DNA of 64,000 nt from Streptomyces sp. NBC_01241 (GTDB lineage Bacteria; Actinomycetota; Actinomycetes; Streptomycetales; Streptomycetaceae). The stretch is from NCBI RefSeq assembly GCF_041435435.1, contig NZ_CP108494.1, forward strand, positions 4,808,501 through 4,872,500, given 5' to 3'. Below the pieces are notes generated by a model, which was given only the letters and a program-made list of their open reading frames with translations, ran no database searches and was not told the DNA's origin. The position numbers and the translations under genes are program-made. Position 1 is the stretch's first letter; the number at the start of each line of letters is the position of its first letter. Of this stretch, positions 35,176 to 43,514 are shown in pieces.

Positions 35176-35616
35176 ATGCCTGACCTGATCCACGACGGCG
35201 ACAGTGCGGCCGCCGTGAGCTCCCTCCGCTCAGCCGTGATGCTGCTCGGCCGTCGCTTGAAGCACCAGCGCGTCGACGAGTCACTGAGCCCCACCGAAAT
35301 GTCGGTGCTCGGCACGCTCGCCCGCTGCGGCTCGGCCACACCGGGTGAGCTGGCCCGCAGGGAGCATGTGCAGCCTCCGTCGATGACCCGCATCGTCGCG
35401 CTGCTGGAAGCGAAGGGGCTGGTCAGACTGGAACCGCACCCCGATGACCGTCGTCAGAAGATGGTCAGCCAGACCGAGCGGGCGGAAGCCATGCTCGAAG
35501 AGAGCCGCTCCAAGCGGAACGCCTGGCTGGCCACCCTCGCCGAGGGCCTGGACGAGGACGAGTGGGAGACGCTGCGCAAGGCGGCGCCCGTGCTGGAGAA
35601 GCTCGCCCACCTGTAG
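35176..35616 (+). CDS. MarR family transcriptional regulator
   Basis: This 146-residue winged helix-turn-helix protein has the MarR layout: an N-terminal dimerisation helix (AVSSLRSAVMLLGRRLKHQ), the recognition region GELARREHVQPPSMTRIVALLE and the wing DPDDRRQKMV (here HPDDRRQK), ending with a long C-terminal helix. Most family members release DNA on binding aromatic or oxidising ligands. The next gene 84 bases downstream encodes an MFS transporter, probably the regulated exporter. The operator touches the start codon. Confidence 0.9.
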   Translation: MPDLIHDGDSAAAVSSLRSAVMLLGRRLKHQRVDESLSPTEMSVLGTLARCGSATPGELARREHVQPPSMTRIVALLEAKGLVRLEPHPDDRRQKMVSQTERAEAMLEESRSKRNAWLATLAEGLDEDEWETLRKAAPVLEKLAHL

Positions 35617-35700
35617 CGGGCCGGCCGCGCCGGACCACCGGCGCACCGCCCGCACCCTTGTCAGTCAGTGACTTGTAGACGCCCGAGGAGGCGAACCCTT

Positions 35701-37035
35701 TTGAGTACGGGATCCGGAGCAGACTCCGCCCCCGCACCGACTTCCACCCACGAGAGCAAGCCCGGCGGGACCTTCTCGTCGCTGAAGATCCGCAACTACC
35801 GCCTGTTCGCCACGGGCGCCGTGATCTCCAACACCGGTACCTGGATGTCCCGCATCACGCAGGACTGGCTCGTCCTGAGCCTCACCGGATCCGCCACCGC
35901 CGTCGGCATCACCACGGCCCTTCAGTTCCTCCCGATGCTTCTCTTCGGCCTGTACGGCGGCGTCATCGCCGACCGGCTCCCGAAGCGGAAGCTCCTTCTC
36001 GTCAGCCAGGCGGCGCTCGGCCTGTGCGGGATCGCCCTCGCGGTGCTCACGCTCTCCGGTGTCGTCCAGGTGTGGCACGTCTACCTCATCGCGTTCCTGC
36101 TCGGCATGGTGACGGTCGTGGACAACCCGGCCCGCCAGTCGTTCGTCTCCGAGATGGTCGGCCCCGCCCAGCTGCGGAACGCGGTCAGCCTCAACTCGGC
36201 GAACTTCCAGTCCGCCCGCCTCATCGGCCCCGCCGTCGCCGGTGTCCTGATCACCACCGTCGGCAGCGGCTGGGCCTTCATGTTCAACGGCCTGTCCTTC
36301 GCCGCCCCGCTCGTCGGCCTGATGCTGATGCGCACGAGCGAGCTGCACAAGGCCACCGTCGTACCCCGCGCCAAGGGCCAGCTGCGCGAGGGCCTGCGCT
36401 ACGTCTCCGGCCGCCCCGAGCTCGTCTGGCCGATCGTCCTGGTCGGCTTCGTTGGCACGTTCGGATTCAACTTCCCGATCTGGCTCACGGCCTTCGCGGA
36501 CGAGATCTTCCACGGCGGCGCCGGGATGTACTCGTTCTTCAACATCCTCATGGCCGCCGGCTCCCTCGCGGGCGCCCTGCTCGCCGCCCGCCGCCGCTCC
36601 TCGCGGCTGCGGATGCTGGTGGCCGCGGGCACCGCGTTCGGACTGCTGGAGATCATCGCCTCCCTGTCGCCGTCCGTCTGGCTCTTCGCGATCCTGCTGG
36701 TCCCGATCGGCATGATCGGCCTGACGACCAACATCAGCGCGAACACGAGCGTCCAGATGGCCGCCGACCCGGCCATGCGCGGCCGCGTCATGAGTCTGTA
36801 CATGATGGTCTTCGCCGGGGGTACGCCGGTGGGCGCCCCGATCGTCGGCTGGATCAGCGACACGTACGGGGTCCGTACGGGCATGGCGGTCGGCGGTGCG
36901 TTCTCGCTGGTCGCAGCGGTCGGCGTCGGCCTCATGCTGGCCCGCGTCGGCGGCCTGCGCCTCCGGGTCGACCTCCGCCCGGGGCGCCCGCACGTGCGGT
37001 TCGTCCCGCGTGAAGAGCTGGCCACGGCGGCCTGA
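35701..37035 (+). CDS. MFS transporter (enterobactin-exporter EntS-like group)
   Basis: This 444-residue protein has 12 membrane segments. The N-terminal half contains RLFATGAVISNTGTWMSRIT, motif A GVIADRLPKRKLLLV, and DNPARQSFVSEMV after segment 4, all usual in the EntS-like MFS group annotated in many actinomycete genomes. The substrate is unknown. The TTG start at 35701 has GAGGAGG nine bases upstream and fits the family N terminus better than the in-frame upstream ATG. It is the second gene of the MarR operon and ends before a strong terminator. Confidence 0.85.
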   Translation: MSTGSGADSAPAPTSTHESKPGGTFSSLKIRNYRLFATGAVISNTGTWMSRITQDWLVLSLTGSATAVGITTALQFLPMLLFGLYGGVIADRLPKRKLLLVSQAALGLCGIALAVLTLSGVVQVWHVYLIAFLLGMVTVVDNPARQSFVSEMVGPAQLRNAVSLNSANFQSARLIGPAVAGVLITTVGSGWAFMFNGLSFAAPLVGLMLMRTSELHKATVVPRAKGQLREGLRYVSGRPELVWPIVLVGFVGTFGFNFPIWLTAFADEIFHGGAGMYSFFNILMAAGSLAGALLAARRRSSRLRMLVAAGTAFGLLEIIASLSPSVWLFAILLVPIGMIGLTTNISANTSVQMAADPAMRGRVMSLYMMVFAGGTPVGAPIVGWISDTYGVRTGMAVGGAFSLVAAVGVGLMLARVGGLRLRVDLRPGRPHVRFVPREELATAA

Positions 37036-37058
37036 GGGTCGTCCGCGCAGCACGCCAC

Positions 37059-37093
37059 ACGGCCCCGACCGGTTGTCCCCCGGTCGGGGCCGT
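37059..37093. terminator. Strong hairpin between MFS and Uma2 genes
   Basis: ACGGCCCCGACCGG at 37059-37072 pairs exactly with CCGGTCGGGGCCGT at 37080-37093 around a 7-base loop. It lies between convergent stops at 37035 and 37119 and would act on both. Confidence 0.8.
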
Positions 37094-37118
37094 GCCGCTG
37101 TCGCCGCGCGTCGGGGTG

Positions 37119-37703
37119 TCAGTCGCGGGGGAATCCGCCCGTCTCCAGGGTGAGGCCCACCACGGTCGAAGTGAGGTCGATCGGGGTACCGAAGTCGAGG
37201 CTCAGTACGCTGCGGTACTCGTCGTCCTTCGGGATCGTGTGGAGATGCCACGTGCCGGTGTACGGGTCGACGATGACGTACACCGGCACACCGGCGGTGG
37301 CATATGCGGCCTTCTTCGGTCCGTAGTCGTTGTCGGCGGTGTCCTTGGAGATCACCTCGGCCACGAACTCGATGTCCTGGTAGCGCCAACGGCCCTTGGC
37401 GTCTTTGGTGGCGTCCTCGGCCAGGGCTACGACATCGGAAGCGAAGCCGTTGAGACGGCCCGGGAAGTCGATGCGGACGTCGGACTTGAGCCGTTGCCGC
37501 GGGTACCTGGCACGCAGTTGCTCGATGATGTCGATGATGACGTCCCAGTGGGTGTCCCGTTGCGGCGACATGTAGATGTTCCCCTCGACGATCTCGACCT
37601 TGAATCCCTCGGGGGTGGGCTCAAGCCACTCGAACATCATGTCCAGAGTGCGCTCGTCGCTGATGTCGGCCATTTCGATCCTGTCGGTGTCCACGACGGT
37701 CAT
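37119..37703 (-). CDS. Uma2 family endonuclease-fold protein (DUF820)
   Basis: This 194-residue protein has the Uma2 pattern of a PD-(D/E)XK fold: an early VEIVEGNIYMSP, DVRIDFPGRLNGFASDVVAL, and FVAEVISKDTADND with the typical E-V-x-S (E-V-I-S), then PKKAAYATAGVPVYVIVDP. The family occurs in many copies in Streptomyces and is implicated in DNA cleavage only by fold. ATG at 37703 has GGGAGGAG upstream. A second paralog lies at 53608. Confidence 0.8.
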   Translation of the reverse strand: MTVVDTDRIEMADISDERTLDMMFEWLEPTPEGFKVEIVEGNIYMSPQRDTHWDVIIDIIEQLRARYPRQRLKSDVRIDFPGRLNGFASDVVALAEDATKDAKGRWRYQDIEFVAEVISKDTADNDYGPKKAAYATAGVPVYVIVDPYTGTWHLHTIPKDDEYRSVLSLDFGTPIDLTSTVVGLTLETGGFPRD

Positions 37704-37803
37704 CGTGCCGCTCCTCCCCGCTGCCGCACGGGCGCGGGCAGCCGCGTAGTACAACGATACGCACGGAGACGAAGACACGCCGGTACGGTGCGACACTCGG
37801 CCC

Positions 37804-38376
37804 ATGAGCAGTCTCAGACTCTTTGTCGCCGTTCTGCCGCCCGACCACGCCCTCCAGGAACTGCGCCGTGCCGTCGCCCCGCTGCGCGCGCTCCCCGGTG
37901 CCGGGAGACTGCGCTGGACCGGTGAGCCGGGGTGGCACTTCACGCTCGCGTTCCTCGGGGCCGTGGACGAGGAGCTGCTGCCCGAGCTGCGGGTGCGCCT
38001 CGCGCGGGCGGCCGGCCGCACCGAGCCCTTCCCGCTGCGCCTCCACAGCGGCGGCCGGTTCGGTGGGCGGGTGCTGTGGGTCGGGGCTGCGGGCGGACTC
38101 GACACGCTGCGCCTCCTCGCCGAACGCGCCGACGCGGCTGCCCGCCGCTCCGGCGTCCCGATGGACGAGCACCGCCACTACAGTGCGCACCTCACCCTCG
38201 CCCGCAGCCGCACCGAGACCGACCTGCGCCCCTATGCCGCGGCCCTCGAAGGTTTTGAGGGCACCCCGTGGGAGGTCGGCGAGGTCGCCCTCGTGCGCAG
38301 CAATCTGCCGGTCACCGGGGTGGCCGGGGAGCGGCCGCGGTACGAGGTGATCGGATCCTGGTCGCTGGGCCACTGA
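37804..38376 (+). CDS. thpR: RNA 2',3'-cyclic phosphodiesterase
   Basis: This 190-residue 2H-phosphoesterase has the two catalytic HxTx motifs: HFTL at 45-48 and HLTL at 129-132. These histidines act on 2',3'-cyclic phosphates of RNA. The family, once called LigT, also shows weak 2'-5' RNA ligase activity. Start ATG at 37804 (MSSLRLFVAVLPP), which matches the usual family N terminus. It is divergent from the Uma2 gene with 100 bases between, and 23 bases before a very small ORF. Confidence 0.9.
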   Translation: MSSLRLFVAVLPPDHALQELRRAVAPLRALPGAGRLRWTGEPGWHFTLAFLGAVDEELLPELRVRLARAAGRTEPFPLRLHSGGRFGGRVLWVGAAGGLDTLRLLAERADAAARRSGVPMDEHRHYSAHLTLARSRTETDLRPYAAALEGFEGTPWEVGEVALVRSNLPVTGVAGERPRYEVIGSWSLGH

Positions 38377-38398
38377 GACCGGCGGTTACGCTCGAAGG

Positions 38399-38488
38399 GT
38401 GGATCCGAAGACCAGAAACCGCATCATGGCGTCCGTACTCGTGCTGATGTTCGTCGTAGTAGCCGTGGCAGCCGCCGTGGGTCAGTGA
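38399..38488 (+). CDS. Possible 29-residue single-pass membrane peptide
   Basis: GTG at 38399 opens a 29-codon frame ending TGA at 38486-38488. It reads as a short basic head (VDPKTRNRI) and then one hydrophobic helix of about 18 residues (MASVLVLMFVVVAVAAAVG). Such composition by chance is unlikely, and the positively charged head followed by a single segment is typical of real small membrane proteins. GAAGG directly abuts the GTG, so the ribosome-binding site is poorly spaced; the internal ATG at 38426 is another possibility. Confidence 0.45.
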   Translation: MDPKTRNRIMASVLVLMFVVVAVAAAVGQ

Positions 38489-38603
38489 CGGCCGGCGTCA
38501 GCGGCCGTGCCGCAGACGCCCGATCCGTCGGCGCAGGCGCCGCAGCGGCCCTAGGAGGGTGCCCGAGGGCCAGGTTCGGAACGCCGCTCCGAGGGCCGGT
38601 ACG

Positions 38604-38667
38604 GGTACGGGCCGCCGTCGCCCTCGCCCCCCGACGACGCGGGGGCGAGGCAACGGCGGCCCGTACC
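38604..38667. terminator. Long near-perfect hairpin (stem about 26 bp)
   Basis: The arm at 38604-38631 (starting GGTACGGGCCGCCGT) pairs with 38641-38667 (ending ACGGCGGCCCGTACC), with a small internal mismatch and a loop of about 9 bases. It lies 116 bases after the small ORF at 38399-38488 and may end the thpR transcript. Upstream of it only GC-rich non-coding DNA is visible. Confidence 0.6.
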
Positions 38668-38688
38668 TGCCGGACGGGCGGTCCGTCA

Positions 38689-38825
38689 GACCGGCTGCCC
38701 GGCCGAACGCCCGACCGGCTGCCCGGCCGAACGCCCGACCGGCTGCCTGGCCGAACGCCCGACCGGCTGCCTGGCCGAACGCCCGACCGGCTGCCTGGCC
38801 GAACGCCCGACCGGCTGCCCGGCCA
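38689..38825. repeat. Tandem 24-base repeat, five copies plus a partial
   Basis: Five 24-base copies of the unit GACCGGCTGCC(C/T)GGCCGAACGC, which ends in CC, follow each other from 38689 to 38808, and a partial sixth runs to 38825. Copies differ only at one C/T site. As 24 is a multiple of three, every frame shows an 8-residue repeat, but codon use and context do not support a gene. It lies just beyond the stop of the aldo/keto reductase gene. Confidence 0.85.
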
Positions 38826-38840
38826 TCCGTCGGATCACTG

Positions 38841-39836
38841 TCACCAGGCGAACGCCTCCGGCGACGGCCCCGGCCCCGGGAAGATCTCATCGAGCGACGC
38901 CAGCAGCTCCGCGGAGAGGTCCAGCTCCACCGCCCGCAGCGCCGAGTCCAGCTGCTCCTGGTTGCGCGGCCCGACGATCGGCCCCGTCACCCCCGGCTGC
39001 GCCAGCAGCCACGCCAGGCCGACCTCGCCCGGCTCCAGGCCGTGCTTGTCGAGCAGGTCCTCGTACGCCTGGATCTTCTCGCGCTGCGCCGAGTTCTTCA
39101 GCGCGTCCGCACTGCGCCCGGAGGCCGAACGCCCGGCCGTTCCCTCGCGCTCCTTCTTCAGCACACCGCCCAGCAGGCCGCCGTGCAGCGGGGACCACGG
39201 GATGACGCCGAGTCCGTACTCCTGCGCTGCCGGGATGACCTCCATCTCTGCGCGGCGCTCGATCAGGTTGTAGATGCACTGCTCACTGACCAGGCCCAAC
39301 GAGCCGCGCCGGGCGGCCAGTTCATTGGCCTGAGCGATCTTGTAACCGGCGAAGTTCGACGAGCCCGCGTAGAGGATCTTGCCCTGCTGGATCAGGACGT
39401 CGATCGCCTGCCAGATCTCCTCGAAGGGGGTGTTCCGGTCGACGTGGTGGAACTGGTAGAGGTCGATGTAGTCCGTCTGGAGCCGCTTCAGCGACGCCTC
39501 GACCGAGCGCCGGATGTTCACGGCGGAGAGCTTGTCGTGGTTCGGCCAGGCCTCGCCGTCGGCGGCCATGTTCCCGTACATCTTGGTGGCCAGGACCACC
39601 TTGTCGCGGCGGTCGCCGCCCTGGGCGAACCAGGTGCCGATGATCTCTTCGGTGCGGCCCTTGTTCTCGCCCCAGCCGTATACGTTCGCGGTGTCGAAGA
39701 AATTCAATCCCGTGTCCAGCGCCGCGTCCATGATGGCGTGGCTGTCGACCTCATTGGTCTGCGGGCCGAAGTTCATGGTGCCGAGGACGAGACGGCTGAC
39801 TTTGAGTCCGGTGCGTCCGAGCTGCGTGTACTCCAT
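38841..39836 (-). CDS. Aldo/keto reductase
   Basis: This 331-residue (beta/alpha)8 NADPH-dependent reductase begins MEYTQLGRTGLKVSRLVLGT and has the catalytic tetrad: Asp and Tyr in FDTANVYGWG, Lys in VVLATKMYG, and His in LYQFHHVD. It resembles the aryl-alcohol/YhdN-type aldo/keto reductases. The substrate is not known. ATG at 39836 is chosen over GTG/TTG codons two to three triplets earlier because the family starts here. Its own stop is followed by the 24-base repeat tract. Confidence 0.9.
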   Translation of the reverse strand: MEYTQLGRTGLKVSRLVLGTMNFGPQTNEVDSHAIMDAALDTGLNFFDTANVYGWGENKGRTEEIIGTWFAQGGDRRDKVVLATKMYGNMAADGEAWPNHDKLSAVNIRRSVEASLKRLQTDYIDLYQFHHVDRNTPFEEIWQAIDVLIQQGKILYAGSSNFAGYKIAQANELAARRGSLGLVSEQCIYNLIERRAEMEVIPAAQEYGLGVIPWSPLHGGLLGGVLKKEREGTAGRSASGRSADALKNSAQREKIQAYEDLLDKHGLEPGEVGLAWLLAQPGVTGPIVGPRNQEQLDSALRAVELDLSAELLASLDEIFPGPGPSPEAFAW

Positions 39837-39890
39837 GGGCACCAAGCCAACGCCTTCGAGTCCGCTCGAAGCAAGAGCGGCCCGGAACGC

Positions 39891-39923
39891 GCCCTGCCCC
39901 CGGCGCAGTGCCGGGGGCAGGGC
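39891..39923. terminator. Hairpin after the amidase gene
   Basis: GCCCTGCCCCCGGC (39891-39904) pairs exactly with its complement (39910-39923) around a 5-base loop. It is 31 bases beyond the stop of the leftward amidase gene and just upstream of the aldo/keto reductase start, so it should end the amidase transcript. Confidence 0.8.
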
Positions 39924-39954
39924 GTCGCGCGAATGCCTCGCGGGAGCGGCTACG

Positions 39955-42276
39955 TCACTTCAGGTACACGATGCCGTCCGTGGTGACCGTCGGCCGGCCG
40001 GAAGTGGCCACGACGACGATCTTGACGGTGTGCTTGGCACTGCTGGTCCAGCTCTTCGTCCACAGCGCGTCGCGGTACTTGGTGGTGCTGGACTTCAGGT
40101 CCACCGTGGACACCTTGACCCCGTCCACATAGACGTACACCTGGCCGGAGGTGGTGGCCCTGGAGGCGATCAGGGCGACCGAGCGGCCGGTGAACGTCCA
40201 GCTCAGGCTCGCGTTCTTGGACGAGCTGGAGTACGACTTGCCGCCGAGGTAGCTGGACGAGGACTTCGTCGTCCAAGTGCCGGTCTTCGTCGCCGAGCTC
40301 TCCTGGACGATGACCGGCGTGCCGGAGACCGATGCGGAGGCGGTGTTGCCGGCCAGGTCGTACGCGGTCATGGCCCAGCTGGTCGCCGCGCCCGACTTCG
40401 CGGTGTGCGAGGCGCTGGTGGTCGTCGGGCCGTAGGTCTTGGCGACCGGGGCGGTGAGCCTGACCTCCTTGAGCGAGGCGGCGTCGGTGGCCTTCCACTT
40501 CAGGGTGAGCGGTACGGCCGTGGTGTTCACCGTGCCGGTGCGCAGGGCCAGGCTGGGCTTGGTGGTGAAGGAGGGCGCCGTCTGGTCGGCGACGACGGTG
40601 GCCGCCGTGGACGTGGTGACCTTGCCCGACTGGTGGGTGGCGCGCACCTGGACCTTGTGGGAGCCGACGGCGATCGTGGCCTTGGCCGAGGTGGCCGTCC
40701 CGGCGGTGGTGGCGACGGACTTGCCGTCGACCAGCAGCTCGTACTTGGAGACGAACGCGCTCGGGGTGCTCGCCGACCAGCCCACGGTGACCGCGGACTT
40801 GGTGTAGTACGTCGTGCCCGAGAGCCCGGCGCCGGTCACCGACTTGATGGCCAGCCCGGTGACGGGGCCCGCGGCGAGGCTGCGGATCGCGGGCAGCTGC
40901 CCGTACAGCTTGGTGCCGGGGCACTCGGTGTTGAAGCCGTCGCGGTGCCCGGAGATCTGGTTGAACGGGTACTTCGTACCGGCGGTGAACGTCTTCCTGA
41001 AGCCGTTGGAGCCATTGGCGCCCGCGGTGAGCGTCGTGGTGCCCGCCGGGTCGCCCTTGTACTGGCCGAGCTTCCATGCGGCGATCCGTGCCACGGAGGT
41101 GGTCACCGCAGTGGGAGCGGTCGCGTCCGTGTACGTACCGATGACCGCGATACCGGTCGACTCGCGGTTGAAGCCGTAGGTGTGCGCGCCGAGGACCGGC
41201 CGGTCCACGCCGCCCTTACGGCCCTCGAAGACCGTCCCGCACTTGTCGACCACGAAGTTGTAACCGAGGTCCTTCCACCCGTTGGCCTTGACGTGGAACG
41301 CGTACAGGCTGCGCACGATCGCCGCGGAGTCGGCGCAGGAGTATGTGTTGCTCCCCGCGGTGTGGTGGACGAAGACGGCCTTGATGGTGTCCAGGTACTC
41401 CGGCGCTTCCGGGCTCATCGACTCGTCGGCACCCCAGCCCGCCCGCGAGGTGATGGGCGGCTTCGGCACGGTCGACGGCGGCGCGGACGGCAGGGTCTGG
41501 GACGGGGTCGGACTCGCGGACGGCGAGGGGCTCTGGCTCGCCGGGGGAGTGGGCGCCTGTGTGGCAGGGGCGGACGGGGTGGGCGACGCCGGTTCGGACG
41601 GAGTGGCCTCGGCGGGCGGCTCCGTGCTGTCGTCGGGCGCGGGCGACTCGGGGGTGGTGGAGTCCGTCTCGTCGGCGGAGGGCGTGGCCGAGGGGTCGTC
41701 CGCAGTGGGGAGGTCGGCGGCGAACGCGGCCGGGTCGGCGTCGAGGGTGCCGCTGCGGCCCGGGTCCACGGTGTCCAGCCGCAGCCCCGCGGGCAGCTTC
41801 GAGGAGACCTTGCCGCCCGCGTTGATCCGTACCTCGACACCGTTGGACGGGCCCACCCAGCGCGGCTCGGTGGTCCCACGTACGCCGGCCCGGCCGGTCT
41901 CCGTACGGCCGTCGACGTCGGTTTCGAGCGGAAGCCAGGACGTCCAGTTCCCGTTGGCGGCGGACCGGGTCCGTACCTCCACGGCTCCGGCGACCTTGGC
42001 CGCCGGGTCGGTCCAGGTGATGCCCAGCATGCTGAACGGCGCGGTGTCCCGCTTGTCGAGGGAGGCGGACGTACCGTCGCCGCCGACCTTGAGCGCGGTC
42101 GCGCGGACATCGGCCTTGGCCGGGGCGGACTTGGTGTCCGAGTCCACCGAGGGGTTGCCCGTCACCCCCTCGAAGACCAGGACGCCCGCCAGGGCGGAGG
42201 TGGCCACGGCAGCCGTGACCCAGATTCTCTTCTTCGATCTCAAGTCGTACCCCAAGGATCGCTTAAGGACGGTCAT
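39955..42276 (-). CDS. Secreted PGRP-type N-acetylmuramoyl-L-alanine amidase
   Basis: This 773-residue protein has an N-terminal membrane/signal segment (about 17-38, KRIWVTAAVATSALAGVLVF), a beta-rich region (to about 185), a Ser/Pro/Thr-rich linker (about 190-270), a peptidoglycan-recognition domain (about 275-440) and a long C-terminal beta-rich part with Ig-like and carbohydrate-binding-like repeats. The zinc site of PGRP amidases is visible as VFVHHTAG, YNFVVD and GHRDGFNTECPG. It should cut the bond between MurNAc and the stem peptide. The signal shows no lipobox. Start ATG at 42276 has no clear ribosome-binding site. It is likely autonomous. Confidence 0.88.
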   Translation of the reverse strand: MTVLKRSLGYDLRSKKRIWVTAAVATSALAGVLVFEGVTGNPSVDSDTKSAPAKADVRATALKVGGDGTSASLDKRDTAPFSMLGITWTDPAAKVAGAVEVRTRSAANGNWTSWLPLETDVDGRTETGRAGVRGTTEPRWVGPSNGVEVRINAGGKVSSKLPAGLRLDTVDPGRSGTLDADPAAFAADLPTADDPSATPSADETDSTTPESPAPDDSTEPPAEATPSEPASPTPSAPATQAPTPPASQSPSPSASPTPSQTLPSAPPSTVPKPPITSRAGWGADESMSPEAPEYLDTIKAVFVHHTAGSNTYSCADSAAIVRSLYAFHVKANGWKDLGYNFVVDKCGTVFEGRKGGVDRPVLGAHTYGFNRESTGIAVIGTYTDATAPTAVTTSVARIAAWKLGQYKGDPAGTTTLTAGANGSNGFRKTFTAGTKYPFNQISGHRDGFNTECPGTKLYGQLPAIRSLAAGPVTGLAIKSVTGAGLSGTTYYTKSAVTVGWSASTPSAFVSKYELLVDGKSVATTAGTATSAKATIAVGSHKVQVRATHQSGKVTTSTAATVVADQTAPSFTTKPSLALRTGTVNTTAVPLTLKWKATDAASLKEVRLTAPVAKTYGPTTTSASHTAKSGAATSWAMTAYDLAGNTASASVSGTPVIVQESSATKTGTWTTKSSSSYLGGKSYSSSSKNASLSWTFTGRSVALIASRATTSGQVYVYVDGVKVSTVDLKSSTTKYRDALWTKSWTSSAKHTVKIVVVATSGRPTVTTDGIVYLK

Positions 42277-42439
42277 TGCGTCAGGGGCTGCGGCAGGCGA
42301 CAGCACCGGTCGTCACAGGACCAGTGGGGGGTACGGGTGCTAGCGCGCGCATGCAGCGGAGACACAGCTTGCCATGTGCCGACGCCGTGGTGTCTACGCG
42401 GGTGGCATCGCCCCGGTCCGGGGAGCGCCGGGTGGTACG

Positions 42440-43435
42440 TCAGGGACGCTCCGGCCGGGTCCGGACCGCGAACCGGTCCAGCGCCGCCAGCACCGCCCGG
42501 CTCGTCGCCGGGCCGCCCAGATGCCCCGCACCGCCGATCACGGTCAGTTCCGCGTCCGGCCACGCCTTCGTCAGCTCCCACGCGGTGATCAGCGGCCCGC
42601 CCAGGTCGAACCGCCCGTGCACCAGCACGCCCGGAATCCCCGCCAGCCGCCCCGCGTCCCGGATCAGCTGCCCCTCCTCCAGCCAGGCACCCCGGGAGAA
42701 GTAGTGCGAGCAGATCCGTACCAGCGCCTGCCGCGCCCGATCGGGGCGCCCGCTGTACGGCGGCGGACCGGTGTACGTCTCCTGGGAGAGCACCGCGTCC
42801 TCCCAGGCGCACCAGTCGGCCGTCGCCTGCTCCCGTACACCGGCGTCGGGGCTCTCCATCCGCCGGGCGTACGCGGCGAGGACGTCCGGAGTCGCGTCCC
42901 CCTCGGCCTCCGGGACCCCGGCCCGGAACAGGTCCCATGCCTCCGGGAAGATCTGTCCGGCGCCCCGGTACAGCCAGTCGATCTCGGAGCGCCGGGTCGT
43001 CGTGACGGCCGGGATCACGATCTCCGAGACCCGTTCCGGGTGCTGCTCGGCGTACGCGAGGATCAGCGTCGAGCCCCAGGAACCGCCGTACAGAAGCCAC
43101 CGGTCGATACCGAGACGGACCCGCAGCCGCTCCATGTCGGCGATCAGCCGGTCGGTCGTGTTGTACCGCATGTCGGTGGCCGGGTCGCTCGCGTGCGGGG
43201 TGGAGCGGCCGCAGCCCCGCTGGTCGAAGAGGACGACGCGGTAGCGGTCCGGGTCGAAGTACTGCCGGGAGCGCTCGGTGCACCCCGAGCCGGGACCGCC
43301 GTGCACGACGACCGCGGGTTTGCCGTCCGGGTTGCCGCACACCTCCCAGTACACGAGGTTGCCTTCCCCGACATCGAGCATGCCGTGCTCGTACGGTTCG
43401 ATCGGCGGGTACTTCTCGTCGGGCTCGCGGTCCAT
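42440..43435 (-). CDS. pip: Proline iminopeptidase (S33 alpha/beta-hydrolase)
   Basis: This 331-residue enzyme has the prolyl-iminopeptidase signature: an N-terminal HGMLDVGEGNLVYWEVCGNP, HGGPGSGC (oxyanion), the FDQRGCGRSTPHA loop, nucleophile GGSWGS with the catalytic Ser, a conserved Asp near GVLVHGRFD and the final His in IGGAGHLG. It releases N-terminal proline from peptides. ATG at 43435 with GAAGGAG upstream. It lies 163 bases upstream of the amidase on the same strand, and is divergent from the cupin-like gene. Confidence 0.92.
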   Translation of the reverse strand: MDREPDEKYPPIEPYEHGMLDVGEGNLVYWEVCGNPDGKPAVVVHGGPGSGCTERSRQYFDPDRYRVVLFDQRGCGRSTPHASDPATDMRYNTTDRLIADMERLRVRLGIDRWLLYGGSWGSTLILAYAEQHPERVSEIVIPAVTTTRRSEIDWLYRGAGQIFPEAWDLFRAGVPEAEGDATPDVLAAYARRMESPDAGVREQATADWCAWEDAVLSQETYTGPPPYSGRPDRARQALVRICSHYFSRGAWLEEGQLIRDAGRLAGIPGVLVHGRFDLGGPLITAWELTKAWPDAELTVIGGAGHLGGPATSRAVLAALDRFAVRTRPERP

Positions 43436-43514
43436 GGCGCGGCGGCTCCTTCGGCTCGGCGGGCAGACTTGGCGGGCAAAGGGGCCAGCGTAGGGCGGGC
43501 GTAGCCTGTTCGTT

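Noticed and set aside
38689..38825. CRISPR-like array
   Set aside because: The 24-base units are adjacent with no unique spacers, and no cas gene was found in the window.
38559..39986. Open frame through the 24-base repeat into the aldo/keto reductase gene
   Set aside because: It is open because the satellite has period 24 and the reductase gene is antisense to it. No credible start or domain exists, and the repeat unit shows no codon bias.
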